A stretch of DNA of 32,265 nt from Salinivibrio socompensis S35 (GCF_000513715.1 NZ_AQOD01000002.1:1-32265); one strand, 5' to 3'; shown: positions 9,102 through 18,532, numbered from the stretch's first letter. Notes: generated from the sequence alone by a model not told the origin. Translations and numbers: made by a program.

Positions 9102-9449
9102 TTACCAGCCCGCAAAAGCGACAAGAAAAAAGGTCGCGAGCAAGGCACCGGACAGCGCAACATTGAGCGTGAACAGGTGACGCACTTTATTGCATTTCCC
9201 GACAAACACCTCATCGTGATGATGAAGATACTCTTGGCTACGAATGTATTGATACAAGCGTTTTTGGCGCGAAATGTCGCCTTGGGGTGATAAAGTGAAA
9301 AAATTACTCTCTCGACGACAGATTTGCTGGTAAAGCAGCGGGTTGGCATCACGTAACATCACGACCAAAGCCCGCAATGACGAGACATAGCGTGCGAGAT
9401 TTATCACTGTCACTGTGAACACAGCCACAATCAGGATATCACCGTTCAT
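9102..9449 (-). CDS. uspB: Universal stress protein B (two-helix membrane protein)
   Basis: 115 residues; E. coli UspB has 111. The segment NLARYVSSLRALVVMLRDANPLLYQ is a strong match to the family, with an N-terminal membrane helix (~3-18), a charged middle region (RLYQYIRSQEYLHHHDEVF) and a C-terminal helix (~95-113). In E. coli it is a sigma-S-dependent inner-membrane protein linked to ethanol tolerance. ATG 9449 is preceded by GGGAGAGGAC, but that ribosome-binding region is fully paired in a hairpin (9453-9494), suggesting translational control. It lies downstream of ftnA on the same strand and is followed by its own terminator. Confidence 0.92.
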   Translation of the reverse strand: MNGDILIVAVFTVTVINLARYVSSLRALVVMLRDANPLLYQQICRRESNFFTLSPQGDISRQKRLYQYIRSQEYLHHHDEVFVGKCNKVRHLFTLNVALSGALLATFFLVAFAGW

Positions 9450-9452
9450 AGT

Positions 9453-9494
9453 CCTCTCCCTCCACTACGCTGGATAGCGGTTCAGAGGGAGAGG
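9453..9494 (-). promoter_or_regulatory. Hairpin sequestering the uspB ribosome-binding site
   Basis: On the minus strand, CCTCTCCCTC (9494-9485) pairs perfectly with GAGGGAGAGG (9462-9453), which includes the uspB Shine-Dalgarno; the AUG begins three bases later at 9449. The 22-base loop contains a second short stem (CGCT/AGCG). It starts 8 bases after the ftnA stop codon, so it may partly terminate the ftnA message, but no T run follows. Confidence 0.6.
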
Positions 9495-9502
9495 TTACTC
9501 AA

Positions 9503-10033
9503 TTACTCTCCCGCAGAGCCGTCCATCACTGACGTAGATGATTCAACTGCCATTGATGCCAAGTCTTTGTCGATAAAGAACAATGCCTTGCCATCTTCGC
9601 CGACTAACTCGATCTTATCGAGCACGCCTTTAAACAACTTCTCTTCTTCATGTTGCTCCGCCACATACCACTGCAAGAAATTAAAGGTTGAATAGTCTTG
9701 CGTGGTAAACGCGGCATGCGCCAAACTGTTTATTTTCTCCGTGATTAAGCGCTCGTGTTGATAGGTTTCGCGAAACACCTCGCCTAACGACGCAAATTCA
9801 TGACGTGGTGCGTCAATCGAACCTAAAACAGGCATCGCCCCCGTTTCACTCACATAGGTGAACAGGCGCTGCATATGCTGCATTTCTTCCTGTGCGTGCT
9901 TGTGTAAGAATTTCGCCGCGCCTTCAAAACTATGGTCCTCACACCAAGCACTCATTTGTAAGTATAGATTTGATGAGAAAAACTCCAAATTGATCTGCTC
10001 ATTGAGCCTGTCAACCATGGCAGGTGCTAGCAT
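9503..10033 (-). CDS. ftnA: Non-haem ferritin
   Basis: 176 residues. All ferroxidase-centre residues of bacterial FtnA are at the canonical positions: E17, E50, H53, E94, Q127, E130. The four-helix-bundle pattern is intact ([42 protein letters not shown]). It oxidises Fe(II) and stores iron as a 24-mer in the cytoplasm. The C-terminus carries a roughly 12-residue Ser-rich tail ([13 protein letters not shown]) beyond the helical core. The start ATG 10033 has GAGGAC 8 bases upstream. It diverges from uspA across 221 bases and is followed by uspB. Confidence 0.95.
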   Translation of the reverse strand: MLAPAMVDRLNEQINLEFFSSNLYLQMSAWCEDHSFEGAAKFLHKHAQEEMQHMQRLFTYVSETGAMPVLGSIDAPRHEFASLGEVFRETYQHERLITEKINSLAHAAFTTQDYSTFNFLQWYVAEQHEEEKLFKGVLDKIELVGEDGKALFFIDKDLASMAVESSTSVMDGSAGE

Positions 10034-10254
10034 ATAAAACGTCCTCTTTATTTGGGGTTAGCTGCCATTCTGACCAGCAGCACGTTGGTTTTCAAGCGGA
10101 TTACGCCGGCAATGTCCAGCGGCACCGATTCTTATCTCGAATTTATGACCCGTCTCATTGTCGAATTCTTAATCGGAATGCGATCACCGTGACGGATTTT
10201 GCTTCTCAAGCTGGTTAGACTGCCTCTACAACCTCGTATAAAAAGGATAACTCT

Positions 10255-10680
10255 ATGTCATACAAGCATATTTTGGTTGCGGTTGATTTATCAGATGACA
10301 GTGAAAGGCTGCTGAAGAAAGCCGACGCTCTCGCTACCGCCTTAGGCGCACAGCTCTCGTTGGTGCATATTGACGTCAATTATGCCGAGCTCTATACCGG
10401 ACTGATTGATATTAACTTAGTCGAATCACGTAACCGGGTGATTGAAGAAGCCCAGCAAAAACTGAACCAGCTGGCCAGCGACGCGCAAAGTACTGTCACG
10501 CATACTTTGGTTAGTAGCGGTGATTTAGCTGAAGAGATCACCGAGTCGATTCAAAACATGGGCATCGATTTGGTGGTCGTCGGCCATCATCAAGATTTCT
10601 GGAGCTCGTTGTTGTCGTCGACGAAACAACTGCTTAATAAAACCCCGGTTGATCTTTTGATGGTGCCGATCCGCGACTGA
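10255..10680 (+). CDS. uspA: Universal stress protein A
   Basis: 141 residues; UspA fold with N-terminal KHILVAVDLSDDS, the central HIDVNYAELYTGLIDINL and the C-terminal DLVVVGHHQDFWSSLLSS ... DLLMVPIRD, all as in E. coli UspA (144). This subclass dimerises, is phosphorylated and lacks the ATP-binding G-rich loop of MJ0577-type Usps. AAGGA at 10243-10247 with 7-base spacing fixes the start. A terminator follows 24 bases after the stop. The shared 221-base upstream region with ftnA shows no promoter I could name with confidence. Confidence 0.95.
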   Translation: MSYKHILVAVDLSDDSERLLKKADALATALGAQLSLVHIDVNYAELYTGLIDINLVESRNRVIEEAQQKLNQLASDAQSTVTHTLVSSGDLAEEITESIQNMGIDLVVVGHHQDFWSSLLSSTKQLLNKTPVDLLMVPIRD

Positions 10681-10703
10681 CCCCGTCTCGCGACCCGCAT
10701 GGA

Positions 10704-10736
10704 CAGAAGGCGGGTCTTTCCGCCTTCTGCGCTTTT
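10704..10736 (+). terminator. Rho-independent terminator of uspA
   Basis: A 10-bp perfect stem 10704-10713 with 10720-10729 (CAGAAGGCGG/CCGCCTTCTG), a 6-base loop, then CGCTTTT. It is 24 bases downstream of the uspA stop. Confidence 0.88.
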
Positions 10737-10822
10737 AACCATACGCTGACTGGGAACCGATTGCGTCCTAGAAGCGAAACGGTACACTGCCCTTTTACTC
10801 ACGTTATCGAAGGAACCGAGTT

Positions 10823-11711
10823 ATGGGGTATCTTAGCGGGGTGACACTGCTGTGGGCCTTTTCATTTAGCTTAATTGGCGTGTATCTGGCCGGCCAAGTC
10901 GACAGTTACTTCTCTGTATTGATGCGTATCGTACTGGCAGGGTTGGTGTTTTTACCTTTCTTACGTCCTCGCCAAGTGCGACCCGCGTTTGCCGCCAAAT
11001 TGATGTTAGTCGGCGCGTTTCAGCTTGGCATCATGTACTGTTTCTTCTATCAGTCCTTCTTATTCTTATCGGTGCCAGAAGTCTTGCTGTTTACCGTTTT
11101 ACCCCGCTTTATGTCACCTTAATTTACGATGCGTTAAAACGGCAGTTCAGCGCTTGGTATCTGCTCACCGCCGCTCTTGCCGTACTCGGTGCGGTCGTGA
11201 TCCGCTATGCCACCGTCAACCCTGATTTTTTACTCGGTTTTTTGGTGGTGCAAGGCGCGAACCTGTGCTTTGCCATTGGCCAAGTCGGTTACAAATATTT
11301 GATTGAGAAAGAGCAGACTCCCCTTCCCCAACATGCGATATTCGGTTGGTTTTATCTCGGCGCCTTAGTGGTAGGGATTTTAGCTTTCGCACTACTGGGT
11401 AACAGCAACAAGCTGCCCTCTACGCCAACCCAGTGGGGTGTATTAATTTATCTAGGCACCATCGCCTCTGGGCTGGGCTATTTCTTTTGGAATAAGGCGC
11501 TACCCTCGTCAATTCAGGGGCACTCGCGGTGATGAACAACGCGCTGATCCCAGCCGGCATTGTAGTCAATGTGGTGATTTGGAACCGCGACGCTGAGTTA
11601 ATGCCATTATTGACTGGCGGCGCGCTGATCCTCGCCGCACTTTGGTTTAACCAAACGTGGGTGAAACGCCGGGTCGCCGTCCAACGGGATGCCGCCCAAC
11701 GCTCTCAGTGA
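10823..11711 (+). pseudogene. EamA-family (DMT superfamily) permease with two frameshifts
   Basis: Starts at ATG 10823 behind AAGGA (8-base spacing). Frame 1 (to 11122) holds TM helices such as YLSGVTLLWAFSFSLIGVYL and ends just after EVLLFTVL. The second frame continues LYVTLIYDALKRQ through LIYLGTIASGLGYFFWNK, and the third carries ALAVMNNALIPAGIVVNVVI to the stop at 11711. One missing base near 11097-11105 (TTTTACCCC) and one missing G at 11496-11497 restore a ~296-residue, ten-helix EamA transporter. Related proteins export amino acids, amines or carboxylates; no substrate can be assigned. Both lesions are one-base losses, as elsewhere in this window. Confidence 0.85.
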
Positions 11712-11720
11712 GCACTGAAT

Positions 11721-11749
11721 AAAAAAGGCAGGTGACTCACACCTGCCTT
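11721..11749 (-). terminator. Terminator between the convergent permease gene and fre
   Basis: A 10-bp perfect stem 11725-11734 with 11740-11749 (AAGGCAGGTG/CACCTGCCTT). The T6 run lies on the minus strand (complement of 11721-11726), so it terminates fre, 46 bases after its stop. It could also work weakly for the plus-strand permease gene. Confidence 0.85.
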
Positions 11750-11795
11750 ATGCCATTTCTGTCTCTTTGGGTGTCACTGAGATATTGTGCCAGGT

Positions 11796-12512
11796 TTAAA
11801 TAAACGCAAACGCATCCGAGTACAGTTGATCACGACTCACGCCACGCTCTTTACAGAACATATCGCGTGCCACGCCTGCCATTTCAAAGCGGCCGGCAAT
11901 ATAGATATCGTAAGCGCCGAGGCTAACAAAATCTTCCATGACCGCTTCTAACACATTACCGACTTTGCCTCGCCACTCGCCTTCCGCCTGTTCAACAACT
12001 GGCATAAACGTAATATTACTATGCGATTCAGACAGTGCTTGCAGCTCGTCATGCGCATAGAGCTGACAAGGTGTTCGTGCGCCCCAATAAATAAAAATGG
12101 GTGACTGCACCTCTTGACTAATACAGTGATCCACGATGCTGCGCACATAAGAAAACCCGGTCCCGCCGGCAATCAACAGCAAGGAGCGCTCACTTTCACG
12201 CAGCCAAGCATCACCGGCAGGCTCGGTGATTTCAAAATTCGCTTCACCACTTTCTAACAAGGCTTTGGCTTTTTCGACCACTTCGAGCGCGAACGGGTTT
12301 TCGTCCGCCGCTCCCACATGGAGTTCCAGCTCCGCACCATCTTCACGACATGGGCTACTTGCCAGCGAAAACGGGCGTTTGTCTTTTTCGCCCATTACCG
12401 CCATCACATATTGTCCCGGCTGGTAGCTCACCGCTTGCTGCGGTTTCAGGATGATGCGGTAGGTATGACATGCCAACGGCTCAACGGCTGTCACTTCACA
12501 TAGTATCGACAT
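11796..12512 (-). CDS. fre: NAD(P)H-flavin reductase
   Basis: 238 residues (E. coli Fre 233). The FAD-binding barrel contains [11 protein letters not shown] and the flavin motif KRPFSLAS (~45-52); the NAD-binding half has [15 protein letters not shown] and the end [17 protein letters not shown] ... DAFAFI. Fre reduces free riboflavin, FMN or FAD with NAD(P)H, supplying reduced flavin for ribonucleotide reductase activation, iron reduction and, via UbiX, prenyl-FMN synthesis. It lies directly downstream of ubiD, as in E. coli. Start ATG 12512 has AGAGGA just upstream. LuxG proteins are close homologues, but no lux genes are present. Confidence 0.93.
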   Translation of the reverse strand: MSILCEVTAVEPLACHTYRIILKPQQAVSYQPGQYVMAVMGEKDKRPFSLASSPCREDGAELELHVGAADENPFALEVVEKAKALLESGEANFEITEPAGDAWLRESERSLLLIAGGTGFSYVRSIVDHCISQEVQSPIFIYWGARTPCQLYAHDELQALSESHSNITFMPVVEQAEGEWRGKVGNVLEAVMEDFVSLGAYDIYIAGRFEMAGVARDMFCKERGVSRDQLYSDAFAFI

Positions 12513-12555
12513 TCTGTTCCTCTGTTCGTTTTGCTACAGCCGATGAGGTTATTAG

Positions 12556-12575
12556 AGGCGGTATCGTCACCGCCT
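12556..12575 (-). other. Hairpin in the ubiD-fre spacer
   Basis: A 7-bp perfect stem 12556-12562 with 12569-12575 (AGGCGGT/ACCGCCT) with a 6-base loop, in the 111-base gap between ubiD and fre. No T run follows, so it may be an mRNA processing or stability element rather than a terminator. Confidence 0.4.
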
Positions 12576-12623
12576 TTGGCTGTGTTTATCGTTAACGTTG
12601 AATGCTAGCGCTTTCCAATAGGG

Positions 12624-14093
12624 TTAGTCCACGATGCCTAATTCATCCCAAATCGCGTCGACGCGTGCGACCACCTCTGGATCTTTAGCAATCGGCGTGC
12701 CCCACTCACGGTCAGTTTCACCTTGCCACTTGTTGGTCGCATCGAGCCCCATTTTAGAGCCGACGCCAACCACCGGCGACGCAAAGTCGAGCGAATCAAT
12801 CGGTGTGTTTTCCACCATCACGGTGTCGCGCGCGGGATCCATTCGGGTGGTGATCGCCCAAATAACATCATTCCAATCACGCGCATTCACATCGTCGTCA
12901 CACACTATCACAAACTTGGTATACATAAACTGGCGCAAGAAAGACCACACGCCCATCATCACGCGTTTCGCATGCCCAGGGTATTGTTTTTTCATGGTGA
13001 CCACGGCCATCCGGTACGAGCAACCTTCCGGAGGTAAATAAAAGTCGACAATTTCAGGGAATTGCTTTTGCAAAATGGGCACAAAAACTTCGTTCAGGGC
13101 CACACCCAGGACGGCAGGCTCATCCGGTGGCCGCCCGGTATAGGTGCTATGATAAATTGGCTTTTTGCGCATGGTTAGATGCGTCACGGTAAACACATGA
13201 TGGCGCTCAACTTCGTTGTAGTAGCCCGTGTGATCGCCATAAGGGCCTTCGTCGGCATACTCGTTCGGATCGATATACCCTTCCATCACAATCTCGGCAC
13301 TCGCCGGCACATCCAAATCGTTACTGATGCTCTTTGCCACCTCGGTTTTACTGCCGCGCAATAAGCCCGCAAAGGCATATTCAGATAGCGTATCTGGCAC
13401 CGGAGTAACGGCGCCGAGAATGGTGGCCGGATCCGCACCATAAGCAACGGTGACGGGAAAGGGTTCACCAGGATGGGTTTGCATCCAATCATGCAAATCA
13501 AGCGCGCCACCACGGTGTGCGAGCCAGCGCATAATCACTTTGTTTTTGCCGATTTTTTGCTGGCGATAAATGCCGAGGTTCTGCCGTTTTTTATTCGGCC
13601 CACGAGTAATGGTCAACCCCCAAGTAAGCAAGGGAGCCACATCGCCAGGCCAACAACGCATCACTGGAATATTATCCAAGTCAACGTCATCACCGCTGAG
13701 TACAACTTCTTGGCAACGCGGACGCCGGACTGTCTTGGCGGGCATATTTAATACCTGACGAAACACAGGCAGCTTGTCTAACGCATCACGAAATCCTTTA
13801 GGGGGCTCAGGCTCTTTTAAGTAGGCAAGCAGTTTGCCGACTTCACGCAGTTCAAGCACATCGTGTCGACCCATGCCGAGCGCCACACGCTTGGGGGTGC
13901 CAAACAGGTTTGCCAATACTGGCATGTCATAGCCAATGGGGTTCTCAAACAGAAGGGCCGGCCCGCCCGCTCTCAGGGTGCGGTCGCATATCTCAGTGAT
14001 CTCTTGGTCAGGATCCACTGGCTGCGTAATGCGTTTAAGCTCACCTTGGGCTTCAAGGTACGCAATAAAATCGCGCAGATCGGAAAGTTTCAT
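12624..14093 (-). CDS. ubiD: 3-octaprenyl-4-hydroxybenzoate decarboxylase (prenyl-FMN dependent)
   Basis: 489 residues, close to the family length (~490). Near-identical to E. coli UbiD over long blocks: [12 protein letters not shown] (41-52), [17 protein letters not shown] (174-190), [20 protein letters not shown] (221-240) and [13 protein letters not shown] (282-294), which carries the catalytic Glu and prenyl-FMN/metal-binding residues. It decarboxylates the polyprenyl-hydroxybenzoate intermediate in ubiquinone synthesis and needs prenyl-FMN from UbiX. ATG 14093 is in the right place; the ribosome-binding site is weak. fre follows, likely co-transcribed. Confidence 0.96.
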   Translation of the reverse strand: MKLSDLRDFIAYLEAQGELKRITQPVDPDQEITEICDRTLRAGGPALLFENPIGYDMPVLANLFGTPKRVALGMGRHDVLELREVGKLLAYLKEPEPPKGFRDALDKLPVFRQVLNMPAKTVRRPRCQEVVLSGDDVDLDNIPVMRCWPGDVAPLLTWGLTITRGPNKKRQNLGIYRQQKIGKNKVIMRWLAHRGGALDLHDWMQTHPGEPFPVTVAYGADPATILGAVTPVPDTLSEYAFAGLLRGSKTEVAKSISNDLDVPASAEIVMEGYIDPNEYADEGPYGDHTGYYNEVERHHVFTVTHLTMRKKPIYHSTYTGRPPDEPAVLGVALNEVFVPILQKQFPEIVDFYLPPEGCSYRMAVVTMKKQYPGHAKRVMMGVWSFLRQFMYTKFVIVCDDDVNARDWNDVIWAITTRMDPARDTVMVENTPIDSLDFASPVVGVGSKMGLDATNKWQGETDREWGTPIAKDPEVVARVDAIWDELGIVD

Positions 14094-14167
14094 ATCAGGC
14101 TCAATGAGTTAATGGACGCCTCTATGATACCAAGTAAACCGGTATCCGGATCGGTAAAGAGTCGACA

Positions 14168-15187
14168 TTAGCGCGACGACAACGCAGATGCAATGTGCTG
14201 ACGGCCAAGGGGGCCAAGCTCATCACGCAATCCATTCAGCCAGTCATCTTTTCCCGCTTCGACCAATAATTGAGCCACTTGCTGCCCTTGCCGTAATGAC
14301 AGCTGAGATAACAGAAAGTCAGCGACTGGCGCAGGTAACGGAGAAAGAGTAACCAGTTGGCGAATCGCCGGACCACGCAGAGACGGATTGTCTGCGGCTG
14401 CCATCATTTGTTGCAGCGCAAAACCATCGCGCGCACGCTGACGCAAGGCATGCAGTGCATCGAGGCTATATTGGTCGGTACCGCGACGCCAAAGGCGATC
14501 ATACAATGCCGGACGGTGCGTCGCTTGCGCGAGTGCGGCTAAAATCGCGTTATCCGGCAGCCACATTAAGGTGGGATCATTGAGGTATTGTTCTGCTAGA
14601 TAGGCTAAGCCGTCCGTCTCATAATCATCAATCATCGCGACCAAGGCATCACGACGTTGTCGATAGCCCGGTTGGTCTGGCTTGATCCAATCGGCGATCA
14701 CAAGCTGGCGGTAGCTTAATAGCATGCCAAGTTCGTGGGTCAATTGTTGCTCACGATAACGGTTTAACTGTTGCCGGGCCGCTGCGGCATAGTGGAATGC
14801 CGGTGTTGTGACCCAATAGCCATCTTGCTGATGACGTAACAGAAAATGAGGTTGTTGCTGACTCAGTTCAGTCAGATAATCTCGCCAATGATCGTTGTCG
14901 AGCCGCAGTGGTGAGGAGAGTAAGCGGTAGAGTGTGGCTTCACGTGTCAGCGGCGGAAGCTGACGGATATGTGCTTTGAGTGCAGCTACATCGTCCTTTG
15001 CTTGAAGGACAGACATGGTACGCATGGCCTTCGCCGTACTCGCGTTATCCAGTACCTGTTCCATAAAGGTTTGTGTGACGATCTGCCCATCCGCGACTGG
15101 CGCGTTAGAGGCCCAAGCCATCGGGATCGATAGGCTCATAATCCCAAGCCCTATGCCCAACAGTATCGTGCGAAAACGTCTTGCCAT
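14168..15187 (-). CDS. Exported alpha-helical protein of unknown function
   Basis: 339 residues from ATG 15187 (GGATTG upstream). An in-frame start 29 codons earlier would put unconserved residues before the signal peptide. The N-terminus MARRFRTILLGIGLGIMS...AWAS is a typical Sec signal peptide (cleavage after AWA, ~26), so the mature protein is periplasmic. The remainder is Leu/Ala/Gln/Arg-rich and predicted helical, with short repeats such as PALYDRLWRRG, ALHALRQRARD and PAIRQLVTLSPLPAPVADFLL suggestive of HEAT-like pairs. It has no Cys, no catalytic motif I recognise, and no transmembrane helix. It lies between rho (with its terminator) and ubiD on the same strand. I do not recognise the function. 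Confidence 0.8.
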   Translation of the reverse strand: MARRFRTILLGIGLGIMSLSIPMAWASNAPVADGQIVTQTFMEQVLDNASTAKAMRTMSVLQAKDDVAALKAHIRQLPPLTREATLYRLLSSPLRLDNDHWRDYLTELSQQQPHFLLRHQQDGYWVTTPAFHYAAAARQQLNRYREQQLTHELGMLLSYRQLVIADWIKPDQPGYRQRRDALVAMIDDYETDGLAYLAEQYLNDPTLMWLPDNAILAALAQATHRPALYDRLWRRGTDQYSLDALHALRQRARDGFALQQMMAAADNPSLRGPAIRQLVTLSPLPAPVADFLLSQLSLRQGQQVAQLLVEAGKDDWLNGLRDELGPLGRQHIASALSSR

Positions 15188-15275
15188 CCGTTGCAATCCT
15201 ATACCCAGTGACACGCATCCAGTGCCCCCTTCCTTGGTAACGTCTATTGTGCGAGCTGGGTCTGTTGTGAGCAAT

Positions 15276-15303
15276 AAAAAAGCACTGCGAATGCGCAGTG
15301 CTT
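15276..15303 (-). terminator. Rho-independent terminator of rho
   Basis: A 10-bp perfect stem 15280-15289 with 15294-15303 (AAGCACTGCG/CGCAGTGCTT) with a 4-base loop. On the minus strand it is followed by T6 (complement of 15276-15281). It is 20 bases after the rho stop codon. Confidence 0.92.
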
Positions 15304-15322
15304 AACACTATTGCGTTATCCG

Positions 15323-16588
15323 TTACGAGTTTTGTCGCCGCATGGCATCGAAGAACTCATGATTGGTTTTGGACATTGCCAGTTTGCCAATCAAGAATTC
15401 CATCCCTTCAAATTCGCCCATTGGATGCATGATCTTTCTTAAAATCCACATCTTTTGCAGTTCATCAGGTTTGGTGAGGAGCTCTTCGCGGCGGGTACCT
15501 GAGCGGGTGAAGTCGATAGCAGGGAAAACACGTTTTTCCGCAATCTTACGAGAAAGGTGCAGTTCCATATTACCTGTCCCTTTGAATTCTTCGTAGATCA
15601 CTTCATCCATTTTCGAGCCGGTATCCACCAGTGCGGTCGCAATGATGGTTAGGCTACCGCCTTCTTCAACATTACGCGCTGCACCAAAGAAACGTTTAGG
15701 ACGATGCAATGCGTTAGCGTCGACACCACCGGTCAAGACTTTGCCCGATGATGGCACAACCGTGTTGTAAGCGCGGGCCAAACGGGTGATCGAATCCAAT
15801 AAGATCACTACGTCTTTTTTATGTTCAACCAGGCGTTTTGCCTTCTCAATCACCATCTCGGCGACTTGCACGTGACGGTTCGCCGGCTCATCAAAGGTCG
15901 AAGCAACCACTTCCCCTTTGACCAGACGCTGCATCTCGGTCACTTCTTCCGGACGCTCATCAATCAAAAGCACCATCAATTCGCAATCAGGGTGGTTGAA
16001 CGCGATGCTCTGAGCAATGTTTTGCAGCAACATGGTTTTACCCGCTTTCGGCGGAGCCACAATCAAACCACGTTGGCCCTTACCGATTGGCGATGCCAAA
16101 TCAAGTACGCGGGCGGTAATGTCTTCGGTCGAGCCGTTACCGCGCTCCATCACCATCCGCTCACTGGCGTGTAATGGGGTTAAGTTTTCGAAAAGGATCT
16201 TGCTGCGGGCGTTATCAGGCTTGTCGCTGTTAACTTGGTTAACCTTTAGTAGCGCGAAGTAGCGCTCGCCGTCTTTTGGCGGTCGAATTTTACCCGCGAT
16301 GGTATCGCCCGTGCGCAGGTTAAAACGCCGAATTTGGCTGGGCGATACATAAATGTCATCAGGCCGGCCAAATACGAGCTGTCTGCGCTGCGCAAGAAGC
16401 CAAACCCGTCCTGAAGAATTTCCCAGCGCGCCATCGCCGAAAATGTCTTCACCGCTTTTTGCGTGCTGTTTGAGGATCGAGAAAATAATGTCCTGCTTAC
16501 GCAAGCGAGCCAGGTTTTCAAGTCCCATGCTTTCGCCAAGCGCAACCAGCGTCGAGACGGGTTGAGTCTTCAGTTCGGTAAGATTCAT
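15323..16588 (-). CDS. rho: Transcription termination factor Rho, with a 20-residue frame-swapped segment
   Basis: 421 residues from ATG 16588 (MNLTELK, as in E. coli; a TTG eight codons upstream is not used). Recognisable parts: N-terminal helical domain ending [10 protein letters not shown] (46-55), the primary RNA-binding domain, the R-loop and Walker A region [20 protein letters not shown], Walker [17 protein letters not shown], and Q/secondary-site residues ending [20 protein letters not shown]. Residues 56-75 are not Rho-like, but the adjacent frame encodes [20 protein letters not shown], the expected segment with RNP1 residues F62 and F64. One extra base in 16422-16424 and one missing at 16362-16363 would explain this. 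Rho is a hexameric RNA helicase. Confidence 0.93.
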   Translation of the reverse strand: MNLTELKTQPVSTLVALGESMGLENLARLRKQDIIFSILKQHAKSGEDIFGDGALGNSSGRVWLLAQRRQLVFGRPDDIYVSPSQIRRFNLRTGDTIAGKIRPPKDGERYFALLKVNQVNSDKPDNARSKILFENLTPLHASERMVMERGNGSTEDITARVLDLASPIGKGQRGLIVAPPKAGKTMLLQNIAQSIAFNHPDCELMVLLIDERPEEVTEMQRLVKGEVVASTFDEPANRHVQVAEMVIEKAKRLVEHKKDVVILLDSITRLARAYNTVVPSSGKVLTGGVDANALHRPKRFFGAARNVEEGGSLTIIATALVDTGSKMDEVIYEEFKGTGNMELHLSRKIAEKRVFPAIDFTRSGTRREELLTKPDELQKMWILRKIMHPMGEFEGMEFLIGKLAMSKTNHEFFDAMRRQNS

Positions 16589-16685
16589 AGTGGTGAGTGT
16601 CTTGTTTATCAAAGTTGAGGTCTGGAATTAGTTAGCGTGTCGAGACCAGTGGCATGTTCGAGAGATGAACAGAAGTACAAATTCC

Positions 16686-16702
16686 GTGCTATAAGGTAGC
16701 AC
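16686..16702 (-). other. Short inverted repeat in the rho leader
   Basis: GTGCTA (16686-16691) and TAGCAC (16697-16702) form a 6-bp hairpin with a 5-base loop in the ~145-base leader before rho. E. coli rho is autoregulated through its leader; whether this element takes part is unknown. Confidence 0.35.
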
Positions 16703-16729
16703 CTAAATGGGGTATCGTCTAGTTGACAG

Positions 16730-16762
16730 AAAAACAACCGCCGCTGTAAGGCAGCGACGGTT
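16730..16762 (-). terminator. Rho-independent terminator of trxA
   Basis: Arms 16736-16746 and 16752-16762 (AACCGCCGCTG/CAGCGACGGTT) form an 11-bp stem with one G-T wobble and a 5-base loop. On the minus strand it is followed by G and T5. It is 10 bases after the trxA stop and separates it from rho. Confidence 0.88.
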
Positions 16763-16771
16763 ACTTTAGCA

Positions 16772-17098
16772 TTATAGGTTAGCGTCAAGAAACTCTTTTA
16801 GTTGAGTTTTTGACACAGCACCCACCTTGGTTGCTGCGACGCTGCCATCTTTAAAAAGAAGCAGTGTCGGGATACCACGGATGCCAAACTTAGGCGGCGT
16901 ACCTGCGTTCTGGTCGATGTTCAGTTTTCCGATGGTGACTTTACCTGCATACTCCTCGGCGATTTCGTCCAAAATCGGTGCGATCATTTTACATGGCCCA
17001 CACCATTCTGCCCAAAAATCAACCAAAACAGGCCCTGCAGCTTTTAGAACGTCTGCCTCAAAGCTGTCGTCGGTTAGCTGCATCATTTTGTCGCTCAT
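16772..17098 (-). CDS. trxA: Thioredoxin 1
   Basis: 108 residues. The active site is [11 protein letters not shown] with redox Cys33 and Cys36; the buried Asp (VLVDFWAEW), the cis-Pro loop [11 protein letters not shown] and LNIDQN all match E. coli TrxA. It is a cytoplasmic disulfide reductant recharged by thioredoxin reductase. GGAG five bases before ATG 17098 supports the start. It is upstream of rho, divergent from rhlB, the same arrangement as in E. coli, and has its own terminator. Confidence 0.97.
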   Translation of the reverse strand: MSDKMMQLTDDSFEADVLKAAGPVLVDFWAEWCGPCKMIAPILDEIAEEYAGKVTIGKLNIDQNAGTPPKFGIRGIPTLLLFKDGSVAATKVGAVSKTQLKEFLDANL

Positions 17099-17210
17099 CT
17101 CTTACTCCAATACATGTTTTTGTTACTGGCTAAATTGCGACCAGTAAATTATGGGACTATTTGACTGGATTCGCTTCCGTATTGCAAGCCTAAGCTGATA
17201 TTCTATCCGG

Positions 17211-18503
17211 ATGAAAATGACGCATATCACAGAGCAGAAATTTGCCGAGCTCGGCTTGCACGCCGATGTTCTTAAAGGCTTGGATGCCAAGGGGTTTACT
17301 GAATGTACTCCTATCCAGGCATTGGCATTGCCGGTCCTGCTCACCGGCCAAGACATTGCAGGGCAGGCGCAAACAGGGACAGGAAAGACCCTAGCGTTCC
17401 TCGCTGCGACGTTTCATCACCTCCTCACAACCGACGCTCCGGCATCGCGTAAACAAAATCAACCGCGTGCCATCATATTAGCTCCTACGCGTGAGTTAGC
17501 GATTCAGATCTATAACGATGCTGAGCCGCTGTTGGCGAATACCTCAATCACCGCCGGACTCGCGTATGGTGGCGAAGGTTACGACAAACAGCAACAGACG
17601 TTAGAGCAGGGTGTTGATATATTAATCGGCACCTGTGGTCGCATCATCGACTTTCACAAAAAGAAAATCATTGACTTACACAGCATTCAAGCCGTGGTGT
17701 TGGATGAAGCTGACCGTATGTTCGATTTGGGCTTTATCAAAGACATTCGCTTTTTGTTTAACCGTATGCCTGCCCCCAACCAGCGCTTGAACATGCTATT
17801 TTCTGCCACCTTGTCATATCGTGTACAAGAGTTGGCGTTTGAACACATGACCACCCCTGAACACGTGGTGGTAGAGCCCGAGCAAATCACCGGGCATCGG
17901 ATTAAAGAAGAACTGTTCCAGCCATCCAACAAAGAAAAAATGCCGCTACTGCAAACACTCATCGAAGAAGAGTGGCCCGAGCGTGCGATCATCTTTGCCA
18001 ATACCAAGCATCGCTGTGAGTCCATTTGGGCCCATTTAGCTGCCGATAATCATCGCGTGGGTCTGCTCACTGGCGACGTACCACAGAAAAAGCGGGTTAA
18101 AATCTTAGAGCAATTCACTAACGGCGAACTTGATCTGCTTGTCGCCACCGATGTGGCTGCACGCGGATTACATATTCCTCTCGTGACGCACGTTTTCAAT
18201 TATGACCTCCCCGACGATGCGCAAGACTATGTCCATCGAATTGGCCGTACGGGTCGTGCGGGAGCCAGTGGCAGCTCTATTAGCTTTGCCTGTGAAGAAT
18301 ACGCAATCAACTTACCGGCTATCGAAGAATATATTGAGCACAGCATTCCGGTGAGCGAATTTGATCGTAACGCGCTATTGAAAGACCTTCCACCACCAAA
18401 GAAAATGGCGAAGCGTCCTACGACACAGCGTCGTAGTAACAACAAGAGCGGCAGTAATAATCGCAACCGACAACAGCGCCGTCGTCCACAAAAGTCGGCA
18501 TAA
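17211..18503 (+). CDS. rhlB: ATP-dependent RNA helicase RhlB (DEAD-box)
   Basis: 430 residues (E. coli 421). Ordered helicase motifs: Q motif TPIQ (33-36), Walker A AQTGTGKT (53-60), PTREL (92-96), DEAD (165-168), SAT (198-200), then ARGLHIP and [10 protein letters not shown]. The C-terminus is a basic, Arg/Asn/Gln-rich tail ([19 protein letters not shown]) that in E. coli contacts RNA. RhlB unwinds RNA for the RNase E degradosome. The start could be 17211 or 17217 (ATGAAAATG); neither has a good Shine-Dalgarno. It is divergent from trxA and 29 bases upstream of gppA, probably one operon. Confidence 0.96.
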   Translation: MKMTHITEQKFAELGLHADVLKGLDAKGFTECTPIQALALPVLLTGQDIAGQAQTGTGKTLAFLAATFHHLLTTDAPASRKQNQPRAIILAPTRELAIQIYNDAEPLLANTSITAGLAYGGEGYDKQQQTLEQGVDILIGTCGRIIDFHKKKIIDLHSIQAVVLDEADRMFDLGFIKDIRFLFNRMPAPNQRLNMLFSATLSYRVQELAFEHMTTPEHVVVEPEQITGHRIKEELFQPSNKEKMPLLQTLIEEEWPERAIIFANTKHRCESIWAHLAADNHRVGLLTGDVPQKKRVKILEQFTNGELDLLVATDVAARGLHIPLVTHVFNYDLPDDAQDYVHRIGRTGRAGASGSSISFACEEYAINLPAIEEYIEHSIPVSEFDRNALLKDLPPPKKMAKRPTTQRRSNNKSGSNNRNRQQRRRPQKSA

Positions 18504-18532
18504 CGTCAAAGAACCATGGGTCAGCGCGCATC

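Noticed and set aside
12634-13041. Long antisense reading frames opposite ubiD, tapT and the chemoreceptor
   Set aside because: They follow the codon pattern of well-conserved genes on the other strand, lack ribosome-binding sites and have no recognisable protein features.
16632-16655. Seven-codon leader peptide (MPLVSTR) before rho
   Set aside because: Too short and without a ribosome-binding site; chance occurrence is likely.
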